Below are positions 37,601 to 46,144 of a stretch of 64,000 nucleotides of DNA, piece after piece. The stretch's first letter is position 1. Every line of letters begins with the position of its first letter. Source of the DNA: RI-153 sp041391225. Lineage in GTDB: Bacteria > Chloroflexota > Anaerolineae > Caldilineales > Caldilineaceae. The position numbers and the translations under genes are program-made. The DNA lies in contig JAWKOL010000017.1 of NCBI GenBank assembly GCA_041391225.1, positions 62,001 through 126,000 of the forward strand, in the 5' to 3' direction. The notes beneath the pieces are model-generated. The model made no database searches. It was not told the DNA's origin and was given only the letters and a program-made list of their open reading frames with translations.

Positions 37601-37922
37601 TCTTATGCTCCTTTTGTACAGCAGGCTGAGGTAGATGATTCGGAGAACTTTTGGCTGCGATGAATGAGGCGGTGTAGGAAAGTCGGGAAGCGCCAATCAA
37701 GATTTCGGCAATCTCGATAGCCGAAAGAGCTACGATTGACAATAACATAGACGATGCTTGCTGGTCATATGTTCCAACGTGTAACTGTTCAGCCTTCGTT
37801 CAAGACTAGCGCCGGTTAAGCCTGTCGAAACTCACTACGCCAATCGATTGACGCCAATCTGTGGCGATGCTAGACTCGTGTTATTCGTTCGCTATTGACA
37901 TTGATTCAGTTCAGGAGGCAGC
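37601..37922. other. Intergenic region between divergent genes
   Basis: 322 bases between the RCC1 gene (leftward) and the small membrane-protein gene (rightward). It must carry both promoters. I see no convincing -35/-10 pair, repeat or RNA gene. The ribosome binding sites at both edges are clear. Confidence 0.5.
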
Positions 37923-38603
37923 GTGTCCGATCTACTCAAGCCCGGCGATTTGCAGGCGTCTCCGCCGGCGGTTGATCTGGCGGGGAGCCGCCCCAACTTT
38001 GCCGGCACGCCCGGCGCTCAGCTCACCAACAGCCTGCCCGTCGCCGATTTCAGCCAGAAGCGATTGCTCTTCAATGAGTTCAACCGCCCCGGCCAGGTGC
38101 ACGTCTACAGCGCCGAGTGCCGCGCCGGGGATCGCATCCGCGCGCAGATGTATGTGCCGGTGCTGCCCCGCGGCGGCGCGGTGACGCCCGCCTTCGCCAT
38201 CGTAGGCCAGAGCCTGCCCTACAGCGCCGACGTGCATCAACTGCCTGTGGAACTGCCCAGCGGCTACAGCGCCATCGTGGCGCCGCCGCCCAGCCGTCTC
38301 CTGCAACCGGTGCAAGATGTGCTAACCCGTGTACGCTACTACCCCGGCCCCATGATCGACACGCGCACGCTCGTAGGCGGGCGATGTTACCTGGTGGTGT
38401 GGCACCCCAACAACCAGATGGGCAAATATGTGCTGCAAACTGGTCACCGCTGGCACCTTCGCTGGACCTACTGGCTGCAATTGCCGTATTTTTGGTGGCA
38501 GATTCGCGGCTGGTTTGGGCTTAGCCGCCGCGCCGGATACACGGCGCTGGCCGCTGTGGTTTCGATCCTGTTGATCCTGTTGGCATTGCGCAAGAAGAGG
38601 TGA
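37923..38603 (+). CDS. Hypothetical protein with C-terminal membrane anchor
   Basis: I do not recognise this 226-residue family. The N-terminal ~180 residues are a soluble beta-rich domain (VHVYSAECRAGDRIRAQMYV, PAFAIVGQSLPYSADVHQLP, CYLVVWHPNNQMGKYVLQTG). A single hydrophobic helix near the end (YTALAAVVSILLILLAL) is followed by RKKR, typical of a C-terminal anchor. The GTG start has AGGAGG 5 bases upstream. It lies upstream of the SulP gene, but a promoter intervenes. Confidence 0.65.
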   Translation: MSDLLKPGDLQASPPAVDLAGSRPNFAGTPGAQLTNSLPVADFSQKRLLFNEFNRPGQVHVYSAECRAGDRIRAQMYVPVLPRGGAVTPAFAIVGQSLPYSADVHQLPVELPSGYSAIVAPPPSRLLQPVQDVLTRVRYYPGPMIDTRTLVGGRCYLVVWHPNNQMGKYVLQTGHRWHLRWTYWLQLPYFWWQIRGWFGLSRRAGYTALAAVVSILLILLALRKKR

Positions 38604-38689
38604 GGCGTTTCGCGCTGAGAAAACGAGGACTTGTGCCTCATTTTCGTTCTGAACGCCGAATAATCGCAGAAAATGCTGGAATCAGGAAT

Positions 38690-38717
38690 TTCGACTTCGT
38701 GTAATCGGGTGTACAAT
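38690..38717 (+). promoter_or_regulatory. Promoter for the SulP gene
   Basis: TTCGAC and TACAAT are 16 bases apart, ~92 bases before the start codon. The leader in between (GAACTCGGGTGCAGTTGCGT...) contains an imperfect hairpin. Confidence 0.5.
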
Positions 38718-38809
38718 TACGCCAGCTTGAACTCGGGTGCAGTTGCGTCCGGGTTCTTTTTTCGTTTTCATCCGTCCCCTGCGCCGGTGACGAAAGGGTG
38801 TACCCGCCT

Positions 38810-40516
38810 ATGCAGCGTTTATCTCTCTGGCAACTGTGGAAACGTGAGTTTGCCGGCTACAACCTCGCCACCTTTCGCCAGGACCTGCTGGCCGGGCTGA
38901 CGGTAGCGGCGGTGGCGTTGCCACTGGCGCTGGCCTTCGGCGTGGCGTCGGGCGCGACGGCGGCGGCCGGGCTGGTGACGGCGATCCTGTCGGGCGTGAT
39001 CATCGGCGGGCTGTCGGGCGCGCCGTATCAGATCTCCGGCCCCACCGGCGCGATGAGCGCCATCCTCATCTTGATCGCCAGCCGCTACGGCCTGGAAGCC
39101 ACCTGGATCACCGGCGTGATGGCGGGTGTGCTGATCCTCGCCATCGGCGTCTTTCGATTGGGGCGCTTCATCGCTTTCATCCCCGCGCCGGTGATTTCGG
39201 GCTTTACGTCGGGCATCGCCGTCATCATTTTTGTGGGGCAGATCGATAATTTCCTCGGCGTGCATACCGAGGGGGCCGAGTCGGCGGCGTTGAAGCTGAT
39301 CCACTACTTCCGCGGCGGATTCACCCCAGCGCTGGGCGCGGTGATCACCGGCCTGATCGTGGTGCTGATCATGTTCTTGTGGCCGCGGCAGTTCAACCGC
39401 ATCGTGCCGGGATCGCTGGCGGGGTTGATCATCGCCAGTGTGGCCAGCATCGTGGCCGGGTGGAACGTGGAGACTATCGGCGAGATCCCGCGCACGATTC
39501 TGCTGGCGGATCGGCTGCACTTCGCCAACATCCCGTGGACGCAACTGGACAGCCTGATCACGCCCGCGATTTCGATTGCGGCGCTAGGCGCGGTAGAATC
39601 GCTCCTGTGCGGCGCGGTGGCGAGCAAGGCGACAGGTGTACGCCTGCACGCCAACCAGGAGTTGATCGCGCAGGGCGTGGGCAACATCGTGATCCCCTTC
39701 TTCGGCGGTGTGCCGGCCACGGCGGCGATTGCGCGCACGTCCGTGGGCATCCGCAGCGGCGGCGTGACGCGCCTCGTCTCGATCATCCACTCGTTGGCGC
39801 TGCTGGCGTCGGCGCTGCTGCTGGCCCCGATCATCGGGCAGGTGCCGCTGGCGGCGCTGGCCGGCGTGCTCATGGTGACGGCCATCCGCATGAACGAGTG
39901 GCCCGCCATCCGCTTCATGTTCAGCCGCCGCTTTAAGACGGGCATGATCACCTTCGCGGTGACGCTGCTGGCCACGATTACGCTGGATCTGACACAGGCG
40001 ATCCTGATCGGCGGCGCGCTGTCGGCGGCGGTATTCATCAACGACGTGGCCAACCTCAAGGTGGAAAAGATGCAGGTGGACACCGCCCGTCTCCGAGCGC
40101 GTGGACTCGCCATCGAGCACAACTGCCCGCACGTGCAGGTGGCGTACTTGAGTGGTCCGCTCTTTTTTGCGTCGACCAACACCTTCAACGAAGAATTCGC
40201 CCGCCAGGACGGGTTGCACGTGCTGATCCTGTCCATGCGCGGGGTGCCCATGATCGACCTTTCGGGGATCGAAGCGCTGCTCACGCTCTACGAGCACATG
40301 CACAAACACAACCAGATCCTCATGCTGGCGGGGACCAACCCGCCCGTGATGAAAATGCTCGAACGCAGCGGCCTCGACGCCCTGATCGGCCGCGACAACT
40401 TCTTCTGGAGCGCCGATCAAGCCATCGTCGCCGCCGAGGAACGTCACGCCTGCCCGTACTGTGGAATTTCGATACCGGCAACGCTGGGGGCGGATGTCCT
40501 TGTTGCCGCGGATTAG
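38810..40516 (+). CDS. SulP family inorganic anion transporter
   Basis: A 568-residue membrane transporter of the SLC26/SulP family. The N-terminal signature is FRQDLLAGLTVAAVALPLAL with AFGVASGATAAAGL, followed by PYQISGPTGAMSAILILIAS. About 11-12 membrane helices follow, with GGVPATAAIARTSVGIRSGG. The C-terminal STAS domain (~430-545) has CPHVQVAYLSGPLFFASTN and GVPMIDLSGIEALLTLYEHM. The protein ends with a CPYCG pair, which is unusual. It carries sulfate, bicarbonate or a related anion; the substrate cannot be chosen. The start ATG has only a weak AAAGGG upstream; an alternative GTG lies 12 bases earlier. Confidence 0.9.
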   Translation: MQRLSLWQLWKREFAGYNLATFRQDLLAGLTVAAVALPLALAFGVASGATAAAGLVTAILSGVIIGGLSGAPYQISGPTGAMSAILILIASRYGLEATWITGVMAGVLILAIGVFRLGRFIAFIPAPVISGFTSGIAVIIFVGQIDNFLGVHTEGAESAALKLIHYFRGGFTPALGAVITGLIVVLIMFLWPRQFNRIVPGSLAGLIIASVASIVAGWNVETIGEIPRTILLADRLHFANIPWTQLDSLITPAISIAALGAVESLLCGAVASKATGVRLHANQELIAQGVGNIVIPFFGGVPATAAIARTSVGIRSGGVTRLVSIIHSLALLASALLLAPIIGQVPLAALAGVLMVTAIRMNEWPAIRFMFSRRFKTGMITFAVTLLATITLDLTQAILIGGALSAAVFINDVANLKVEKMQVDTARLRARGLAIEHNCPHVQVAYLSGPLFFASTNTFNEEFARQDGLHVLILSMRGVPMIDLSGIEALLTLYEHMHKHNQILMLAGTNPPVMKMLERSGLDALIGRDNFFWSADQAIVAAEERHACPYCGISIPATLGADVLVAAD

Positions 40517-40526
40517 GAAGGAGAAG

Positions 40527-40757
40527 GGGGATTGGGGACTGGGAACTAGGGATTGGGGATTGGGTGGAGTATGTTGGCTTCGGAGTGGGATTGTATAAGT
40601 GTTGAGCCGATGATGGGATGATGAGGATGATGGATCTCGACGATCATCATCTCATCATCCTCATCATCGGCTCAGCGAGACGACAAACCCATCACCCACC
40701 AATTTACTCTACGCAATCCCCAGTCCCCAGTCCCCGATCCCCAATCCCCATCCCTAA
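40527..40757. repeat. Nested word-palindrome with two word families
   Basis: The outer arms use GATTGGGGACTGGGAACTAG and GGATTGGGGATTGGG (40527-40566) against CAATCCCCAGTCCCCAGTCC and CCCCAATCCCCATCC (40715-40757). The inner arms use GAGCCGATGATGGGATGATG plus AGGATGATGG (40605-40634) against CATCATCTCATCATCCTCAT plus CATCGGCTC (40642-40673). This is the whole content of the 240-base gap before the glycosyltransferase. Confidence 0.85.
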
Positions 40758-41797
40758 TGCCCGACCTCGCCATCATCATCGTCTCGTGGAATGTGTGGGA
40801 TCTGCTGCGCGCCAACCTGAGCGCCATTGCCGCGGACACGACGCCCACCGATGATCCCCACGTGCGCCGCTTCGGTCCGCGCGGGGACGCCACCGTGCAA
40901 GTCATCGTAGTAGACAACGCCAGCACCGACGCCACGCCCAGTCTGCTCCCCACCCAGTTCCCCTGGGTGCGCGCCGTCCTGAATGAAGAGAATCTTGGCT
41001 TCACCGGCGGTAACAATTGCGGGTTGCAGGTGGCAGGTGGCAAGTCGCAGGCCGGATCGCCGACGAATCCGCAATCCGCAATTCGCAACTCGCCCCACGC
41101 CCCCCGCTTCCTCTACTTCCTCAACCCCGACACCGAACTCCTGCCCAACAGCCTGTGGACGCTCTATCAGGCGATTGAGGCCGACGAGCGGGTGGGTGTG
41201 GTGGGTCCGCTGTTGCTCTACGGCGACGGCAGCCGCCAGAGCACGCGCCGACGTTTCCCCACGCTGCTCACTGGCTTCCTCGAAAGCACGTGGACAGGAC
41301 GCCTGTGGCCCAACAACCCGTGGGCGCGGCGCTACCATGTGGCCGACTGGCCCGACAGCGTGCGCCAGGACGTGGATTGGCTGGTGGGCGCGGCGTTGAT
41401 GGTACGCGGCGAAGTGCTTTCCCAGATCGGCGGCTTCGACGAACGCTTCTTCATGTACAGTGAAGAATTGGACCTGTGCAAGCGCATCAAACAGGACGGC
41501 TGGCGTGTAGTCTACGATCCCAACGCCATCGTCATCCACTACGAAGGCCGCAGCAGTGGGCAGGTCTCCACGGCGCGGCACATCCACTTCAACCGCAGCA
41601 AAGTCCTCTACTATCGCAAATACTTCGGTCCGATCTGGGCCGAACTCCTGCGTCAATTCCTGCTCCTCGAATTCCGCTGGCAGATCGGCGTAGAAAGCGC
41701 CAAAGCCGCGCTGGGCAGCCAGCGGGAACTGCGGCGGGCGAGGATCGAGGCGTATCGGGCGGTGGTGGAGAGTGGACTCAAGGGAACTGGGGATTAA
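40757..41797 (+). CDS. Family 2 glycosyltransferase with in-frame repeat insertion
   Basis: A 346-residue rhamnosyltransferase-like GT2 enzyme. It has AIIIVSWNVWDLLRANLSAI, VIVVDNASTDATPSLL, ENLGFTGGNNCGLQVAG, then FLYFLNPDTELLPNSL (a DxD-like NPDTE) and WLVGAALMVRGEVLSQIGGF with DERFFMYSEELDLCKRI. Between GGNNCGLQ and the strand preceding NPDTE lie ~25 Ser/Asn-rich residues encoded by repeat words, where family members usually have only a few. The start abuts a palindrome and no clear ribosome binding site is seen. It probably adds sugars to surface polysaccharide. Confidence 0.87.
   Translation: MPDLAIIIVSWNVWDLLRANLSAIAADTTPTDDPHVRRFGPRGDATVQVIVVDNASTDATPSLLPTQFPWVRAVLNEENLGFTGGNNCGLQVAGGKSQAGSPTNPQSAIRNSPHAPRFLYFLNPDTELLPNSLWTLYQAIEADERVGVVGPLLLYGDGSRQSTRRRFPTLLTGFLESTWTGRLWPNNPWARRYHVADWPDSVRQDVDWLVGAALMVRGEVLSQIGGFDERFFMYSEELDLCKRIKQDGWRVVYDPNAIVIHYEGRSSGQVSTARHIHFNRSKVLYYRKYFGPIWAELLRQFLLLEFRWQIGVESAKAALGSQRELRRARIEAYRAVVESGLKGTGD
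41022..41102. repeat. Repeat-word insertion inside the glycosyltransferase gene
   Basis: GCGGGTTGCAGGTGGCAGGT plus GGCAAGTCGCAGG is loosely answered by CCGCAATCCGCAATTCGCAA plus CTCGC. This is the same style as the intergenic palindromes, here in frame and coding for a low-complexity loop. Confidence 0.55.
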
Positions 41798-41877
41798 GCG
41801 ATTGAGCGATTAGGGGATTTCAGATCCTGTAGCGGATCTGAAATCCCCTAATCGCTTAATCCCCCAATCGCTCAATC
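41788..41877. repeat. Long word-palindrome with 23-bp perfect stem
   Basis: The arms 41805-41827 and 41834-41856 are perfectly complementary (AGCGATTAGG...TCAGATCC) with a 6-base loop TGTAGC. Further word copies (GGATTAAGCGATTG, CCCCAATCGCTCAATC) extend the stem. It follows the glycosyltransferase stop directly and could terminate transcription, although no T-run follows. Confidence 0.85.
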
Positions 41878-42013
41878 TCATCCTTTCCCCCCGTAAGTAC
41901 AAAATGGTACAATCTCCTACATTCGCAACCAAAGCTACTTTCTCTTCTGAATCCCAAAAATCCGTGAAATCTGTGGATCATTCCGAAGAGCCCCCTAGAA
42001 ATCGAGAAATGTG

Positions 42014-43390
42014 ATGGCGAAATTTAACACGTCGCCGGTGAGTGGCACCCGCGATTTCCTGCCTCTGGACGTGCTGCGCCGCAACTACGTGATCGACGTG
42101 ATCGAGCGCGTCTACCAATCCTACGGCTTCGAGCCGCTGGAGACGCCGGTGATGGAACGGTTGGACACGCTGCTGGGCAAGTACGGCGACGAGGGCGATC
42201 AACTGATCTTCCGCGTGGCCAAGCGCGGTGACAAACTCAAGCGCGCCCTCACCGACGCCCCCACCGAAAACGACATCGCCGACGAAGGGCTGCGCTACGA
42301 TCTCACCGTGCCGTTGGCGCGGGTGGTGGCCGAATACCGCAACCAGTTGCCGCGCTACTTCAAACGCTACCAGATCGCGCCCGTCTACCGCGCCGACCGC
42401 CCCGCCAAAGGACGCTACCGCGAGTTCTACCAGTGCGATGTGGACATCGTCGGCTCCAACAGCCAGATGGTGGAAGCCGAGGTGCTCAACGCCGGCGCCG
42501 AAGTGCTGCAACAACTGGGCTTCGTGGGCGTGGGCGAATCGGGCTTCCGGCTGCGGCTGAACCATCGCGGCGTCCTCAAAGGACTGATGGAAGTGGCCGG
42601 CGTCCCCGAGGCGATGGAGAGCACCGTCCTCGTGGCCATCGACAAGCTCGACAAGATCGGGATGGACGGCGTGCGCGCGGAATTGCTCGGTCGCGGCCTC
42701 GACGAAGCCGCCGTCGACAAGTTGCTGCACATGCTGGAAAGCGCCCCGCAGACGGTGGAAGAGACGCTCAACTGGCTTTCTGACGAGTTGGAAGGATCAG
42801 AAAACGGCAGCCGCGGCGTGGCCGAACTCAAGCAAGTGGTCCTCTATGCCGCGCATGGACCGGCGCAGGATCACCTCGCCGTGGATCCCTACCTGGCGCG
42901 CGGACTCAGCTACTACACCGGCGCCATCTTCGAGATCGAATTCATCGGCCTCAACGGCTCCGGCGGCGGCGGCGGGCGCTACGACAACCTCGTGGGCATG
43001 TTCAGCAACCAGACCATCCCCGCCTGTGGCTTCAGCCTGGGGCTGGAGCGCATTTTGCTGATCATGGAGGAACGCGGCCTCTTCCCCGATCACGTCATCG
43101 GGCGGCCGCAGGTAATGGTGACACAGTTCGACGACAGCACCGTGGCCGCATCTTTGCAGATGGCGAAACGGCTACGCGCCGCCGGCCTGCGCGTGGACCT
43201 CTACCCCGATCTGGATCGCTACGGTCGCCAGTTCAAGTACGCCGACGAACGCCAGATCCGCTACGCCGTGATCCTGGGGCCGGACGAGGTCCGCGATGGG
43301 TTGGTCTCTATCAAAGATCTGGGGAGTGGCGAACAGAGCACCCTGCCTCAAGAAGACATCGTACCCTGGTTGCAGCAACGCGCACAGTGA
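42014..43390 (+). CDS. hisS: Histidyl-tRNA synthetase
   Basis: A 458-residue class II aminoacyl-tRNA synthetase that charges tRNA-His. Motif 1 region: SGTRDFLPLDVLRRNYVIDV. Motif 2: YRADRPAKGRYREFYQCDVD. The histidine-specific loops are LARGLSYYTGAIFEIE and GGGGRYDNLVGMF. Motif 3: CGFSLGLERILLI. The C-terminal anticodon-binding domain (~355-458) has QVMVTQFDDSTVAASLQMAK. A GTG lies one codon upstream; ATG is preferred. TACAAT at 41908 may be part of its promoter. Its stop overlaps the possible GTG start of the response-regulator gene. Confidence 0.95.
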   Translation: MAKFNTSPVSGTRDFLPLDVLRRNYVIDVIERVYQSYGFEPLETPVMERLDTLLGKYGDEGDQLIFRVAKRGDKLKRALTDAPTENDIADEGLRYDLTVPLARVVAEYRNQLPRYFKRYQIAPVYRADRPAKGRYREFYQCDVDIVGSNSQMVEAEVLNAGAEVLQQLGFVGVGESGFRLRLNHRGVLKGLMEVAGVPEAMESTVLVAIDKLDKIGMDGVRAELLGRGLDEAAVDKLLHMLESAPQTVEETLNWLSDELEGSENGSRGVAELKQVVLYAAHGPAQDHLAVDPYLARGLSYYTGAIFEIEFIGLNGSGGGGGRYDNLVGMFSNQTIPACGFSLGLERILLIMEERGLFPDHVIGRPQVMVTQFDDSTVAASLQMAKRLRAAGLRVDLYPDLDRYGRQFKYADERQIRYAVILGPDEVRDGLVSIKDLGSGEQSTLPQEDIVPWLQQRAQ

Positions 43391-43392
43391 AC

Positions 43393-44115
43393 ATGGAAAT
43401 TCCAGGCACACTGAACGAAGGCGACATCTATCAACGGATCCTAGTGGTGGACGACGACGCGGCCATCACACAGTTGGTGGCGCGCAAATTCGAGAGCAGC
43501 GGTTTCGAGGTCTTCACCGCGCTTTCCGGCGAAGAAGCGCTGAGTGTGCTCGAACAGCAAGGGTTGCCGCACCTGGCCATCGTCGACATCAACATGCCGG
43601 GGATGAACGGCTTCGAGCTTTGCCGACAGTTGCAATCGTTCAGCGATCTGCCCATCATCTTCCTCACCGCCGTAGATCAGGAAGAGATCGTGATCCAGGG
43701 CATCGAGCACTTCGCCGAAGACTACGTGATCAAGCCCTTCAGCCCACGCGAACTGGTGGCGCGGGTGCGCCGTGTCCTGCGGCGCATGGGCGACTACAAC
43801 TACACCCTGACGCTGATCACCGAAATCGACGAGCGGCTCTCCGTCGACTTCGTCCACAAGATCGCCTACATCGACGGCGCCGAAGTGGCGCTGACGCCCA
43901 CCGAAACCAAGATCCTCTACATCCTCATGCGCAATGGCGGACACACGGTGAGCAACGATTTTCTGTTGCGGCGATTGTGGCCGCTGGACGAGGTCTTCGA
44001 AGATACGCTGCGCGTCCACATTCACCGGCTGCGTCACAAGATCGAAGCGACGCCGTCGCGTCCGCGCTACATTACCACCGTGCGCGGCATCGGCTATTCT
44101 TTCATGTCTCGCTAA
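43393..44115 (+). CDS. OmpR-family response regulator
   Basis: A ~240-residue regulator. The receiver has QRILVVDDDAAITQLVARKF, phospho-Asp in HLAIVDINMPGMNGF, Thr in IFLTAVDQ and Lys in DYVIKPFSPRELVARV. The winged-helix DNA-binding domain has ALTPTETKILYILMRNGGHT and LRVHIHRLRHKIE with TTVRGIGYSF. An alternative GTG start overlaps the hisS stop. It is the first gene of a possible module with coiled-coil proteins, a small GTPase and a PAS kinase, and may be the kinase's partner. Confidence 0.9.
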   Translation: MEIPGTLNEGDIYQRILVVDDDAAITQLVARKFESSGFEVFTALSGEEALSVLEQQGLPHLAIVDINMPGMNGFELCRQLQSFSDLPIIFLTAVDQEEIVIQGIEHFAEDYVIKPFSPRELVARVRRVLRRMGDYNYTLTLITEIDERLSVDFVHKIAYIDGAEVALTPTETKILYILMRNGGHTVSNDFLLRRLWPLDEVFEDTLRVHIHRLRHKIEATPSRPRYITTVRGIGYSFMSR

Positions 44116-44181
44116 GCCATCCGTAGGCGCTGTAATGCCGGATGTAATCCGAACACCACAAACTTCGATAGGAAGGGTATT

Positions 44182-44530
44182 GTGAGCCAGGATCAACTTA
44201 CGTCGGGCCTCGAAGAATTGGAGCGAGTGCGCGAGATCCTCTTTGGATCGGTGGCGCGACCAGGACAAACGGATTCAGCAGCTACAGAGCGAGATCGCGC
44301 GGCTTCAGCAGGCAGTGACGCAGCTAAACGCCCAACTGGCCGATCAGCGTCAGCAGCACGCCGAGCAGATCGAGCAGCTCCGCCGACACGTCGACGACGC
44401 CGACGCATCGTTGCGAGGCGAAACAGAGCAGGCGCTGCACCAACTACGCGATGACAAGCTGGATCGGCGCGCGCTGGGCGATCTGCTCGTCGCCCTGGGC
44501 AGCCGCCTCAAAGCAGACGCCGACGCCTGA
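44182..44530 (+). CDS. Coiled-coil protein (one frameshift)
   Basis: The reconstructed ~116-residue product begins MSQDQLTSGLEELERVREIL and, with one base restored near 44252, continues FGDRWRDQDKRIQQLQSEIA. A long heptad-type coiled coil follows (RLQQAVTQLNAQLADQRQQH, AEQIEQLRRHVDDADASL). The start (ExLRxILxG...RIxxL) is the same as in the following gene, LSDLRTILLGSDKERIDALS. It is probably a short paralogue or partner of that protein. The GTG start has GGAAGGG upstream. Function unknown. Confidence 0.65.
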
Positions 44531-44589
44531 TCGACGCACTTTCGGCAATCGACGTGTCACCTTTCGTAACCGGATCGCTGGACGCTCAC

Positions 44590-45591
44590 ATGGCCGACAA
44601 ACCAACGCCCAACCAGGGCGCCGACAAGTTGATCGACCTGGCTGTCGACGAAGTCGCCCGCCAATCAGCGGCGCAATTGGTCGATGCAGCGGTCGACAAC
44701 GAGACAGCCACGCCGCAGACGGACGAGACATCCGCACAATTGACCGATCCAATGGCATCCTTGGCCGCGCTGTCCGATCTGCGCACCATCCTGCTGGGAT
44801 CGGACAAAGAGCGCATCGACGCCCTTTCCGATGAGGTGCAGTCGCTTTCTGAGCAACTTTCCGACAAAGACGCTTTGGCCGCGGCCATTGCGCCCGTGCT
44901 GGGGAACGCCATCCGCAAGCAGATAAGCGAGTCGCGCGAAGAGGTGATCGAAGCGCTCTACCCCATCGTCGGCCAACTGGTGATGCGTGCCGTCAGCGAG
45001 GCCATGCGCGATCTGGCCCGCTCTATCGACGACAGGATGCGTGTCACCACCACGTTCGACCGTATCGGCGCCTGGCTTCGCTCTTTCATGACGGGCATAC
45101 CCGTTTCTGAACTGGCCATGCGCGATGCGTTGCCCTTCGCCGTGCTGGAGATCTACCTGATCCACCGCGAGAGTGGGCTCCTCGTCTGGCACTTGAACCG
45201 TGAGGCCGTCTCCGACACCAACGCCGACCTGGTAGGGGCGATGCTCACCGCCATCCGCGAGTTTTCCGAGCAGGTGTTAGGGACAGATCGGGAATCACAA
45301 CTACACGAGTTGCAATACGGGGACCGCCTGATCCTTTTGGAGTTCGCCAGTCACGTTTATGTGGGCGTTTTGGTGGAAGGGGTGCCGCCGGTGGGTTTTC
45401 GCAGCGAGTTGCGACGGCGCGTCACCATTTTTAACCAGCGGGCGCGGCCACACGTGCAGGCATACGACGGCCACGCCGAACCGTTGACGCAGTCTGCCCG
45501 CCTGCTGTTTGCGCCGCTCTTGGGTGATGACGCCACAGAAGATGACGCCACAGAAGAAGATACAACTGAGGAGGAAGCTGAACGTCCATGA
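44590..45591 (+). CDS. Coiled-coil protein with roadblock/longin-like C-terminal domain
   Basis: A ~333-residue protein. Residues ~55-165 are helical and coiled-coil (LRTILLGSDKERIDALSDEV, then AIAPVLGNAIRKQISESREE and VIEALYPIVGQLVMRAVSEA). This pattern is also found N-terminal to OmpA-like domains in bacteria. The C-terminal domain (~185-290) reads AVLEIYLIHRESGLLVWHLN, GAMLTAIREFSEQVL, HELQYGDRLILLEFASHVYV, GVLVEG. That is the strand-helix order of roadblock/longin small-GTPase partners. It ends in an acidic repeat (DDATEDDATEEDTTEEEAE). It overlaps the GTPase start by 4 bases (ATGA), implying coupled translation. The start is uncertain (GTG at 44554 possible). Confidence 0.7.
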   Translation: MADKPTPNQGADKLIDLAVDEVARQSAAQLVDAAVDNETATPQTDETSAQLTDPMASLAALSDLRTILLGSDKERIDALSDEVQSLSEQLSDKDALAAAIAPVLGNAIRKQISESREEVIEALYPIVGQLVMRAVSEAMRDLARSIDDRMRVTTTFDRIGAWLRSFMTGIPVSELAMRDALPFAVLEIYLIHRESGLLVWHLNREAVSDTNADLVGAMLTAIREFSEQVLGTDRESQLHELQYGDRLILLEFASHVYVGVLVEGVPPVGFRSELRRRVTIFNQRARPHVQAYDGHAEPLTQSARLLFAPLLGDDATEDDATEEDTTEEEAERP

Positions 45592-46097
45592 AGAACGTCA
45601 GCAAGAAGGTCTGCCTCTTGGGAGATTTCGCTGTGGGCAAAACCAGCCTGGTGCGCCGTTTTGTCTACGATCTTTTCAGCGACCGCTACATCAGCACAAT
45701 CGGCGTGAAGGTCAGCCGCAAAACTGTAGTCGTCCCCAGCGACGACGAGATGATCGAGTTGACCATGATGCTGTGGGATCTGGCAGGTAGCGAAGCCTTC
45801 GATCTCTTTCGCGCAAGTTACCTGCGCGGCTCGGCTGGGGCGTTGCTTGTGTGCGATTTGCAGCGGGCCGAGACACTGGCGCACTTGGGCGAGTATGTTG
45901 AGCAACTTCGCACTGTCAGCCCCGAAGCGAAGTTCGCCATTGCCGCCAACAAAGCTGATCTCGATAATTTTGCCATCGAAGACGCCGCCCTATTCGCATT
46001 TGCCGAGGGAATCGATGCGCCGGTCTATTTCACAAGTGCCAGGAACGGTGAAAAAGTGGATACGCTGTTCCGTCATTTGGGCCGTCTTCTCGTTTAG
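45588..46097 (+). CDS. Rab/Ras-like small GTPase
   Basis: A 169-residue GTPase with all five G motifs: G1 GDFAVGKTS (12-20), G2 Thr37 in the Rab-like switch I STIGVKV, G3 WDLAGSE (63-69), G4 NKAD (121-124) and G5 TSAR (149-152). In Ras numbering the catalytic Gln61 position is Ser68, so intrinsic GTP hydrolysis should be slow. There is no C-terminal prenylation Cys (it ends GRLLV). Ras-superfamily proteins of the MglA and Rup types are known in bacteria; MglA works with the roadblock protein MglB. Here translation is coupled to a roadblock/longin-like protein, with a sensor kinase downstream. It may be a signalling switch. Confidence 0.9.
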   Translation: MKNVSKKVCLLGDFAVGKTSLVRRFVYDLFSDRYISTIGVKVSRKTVVVPSDDEMIELTMMLWDLAGSEAFDLFRASYLRGSAGALLVCDLQRAETLAHLGEYVEQLRTVSPEAKFAIAANKADLDNFAIEDAALFAFAEGIDAPVYFTSARNGEKVDTLFRHLGRLLV

Positions 46098-46144
46098 TGG
46101 TTCTCTCGCCTACAGGGTATTGCCGAGATAGAGCGGGGTGTTCT

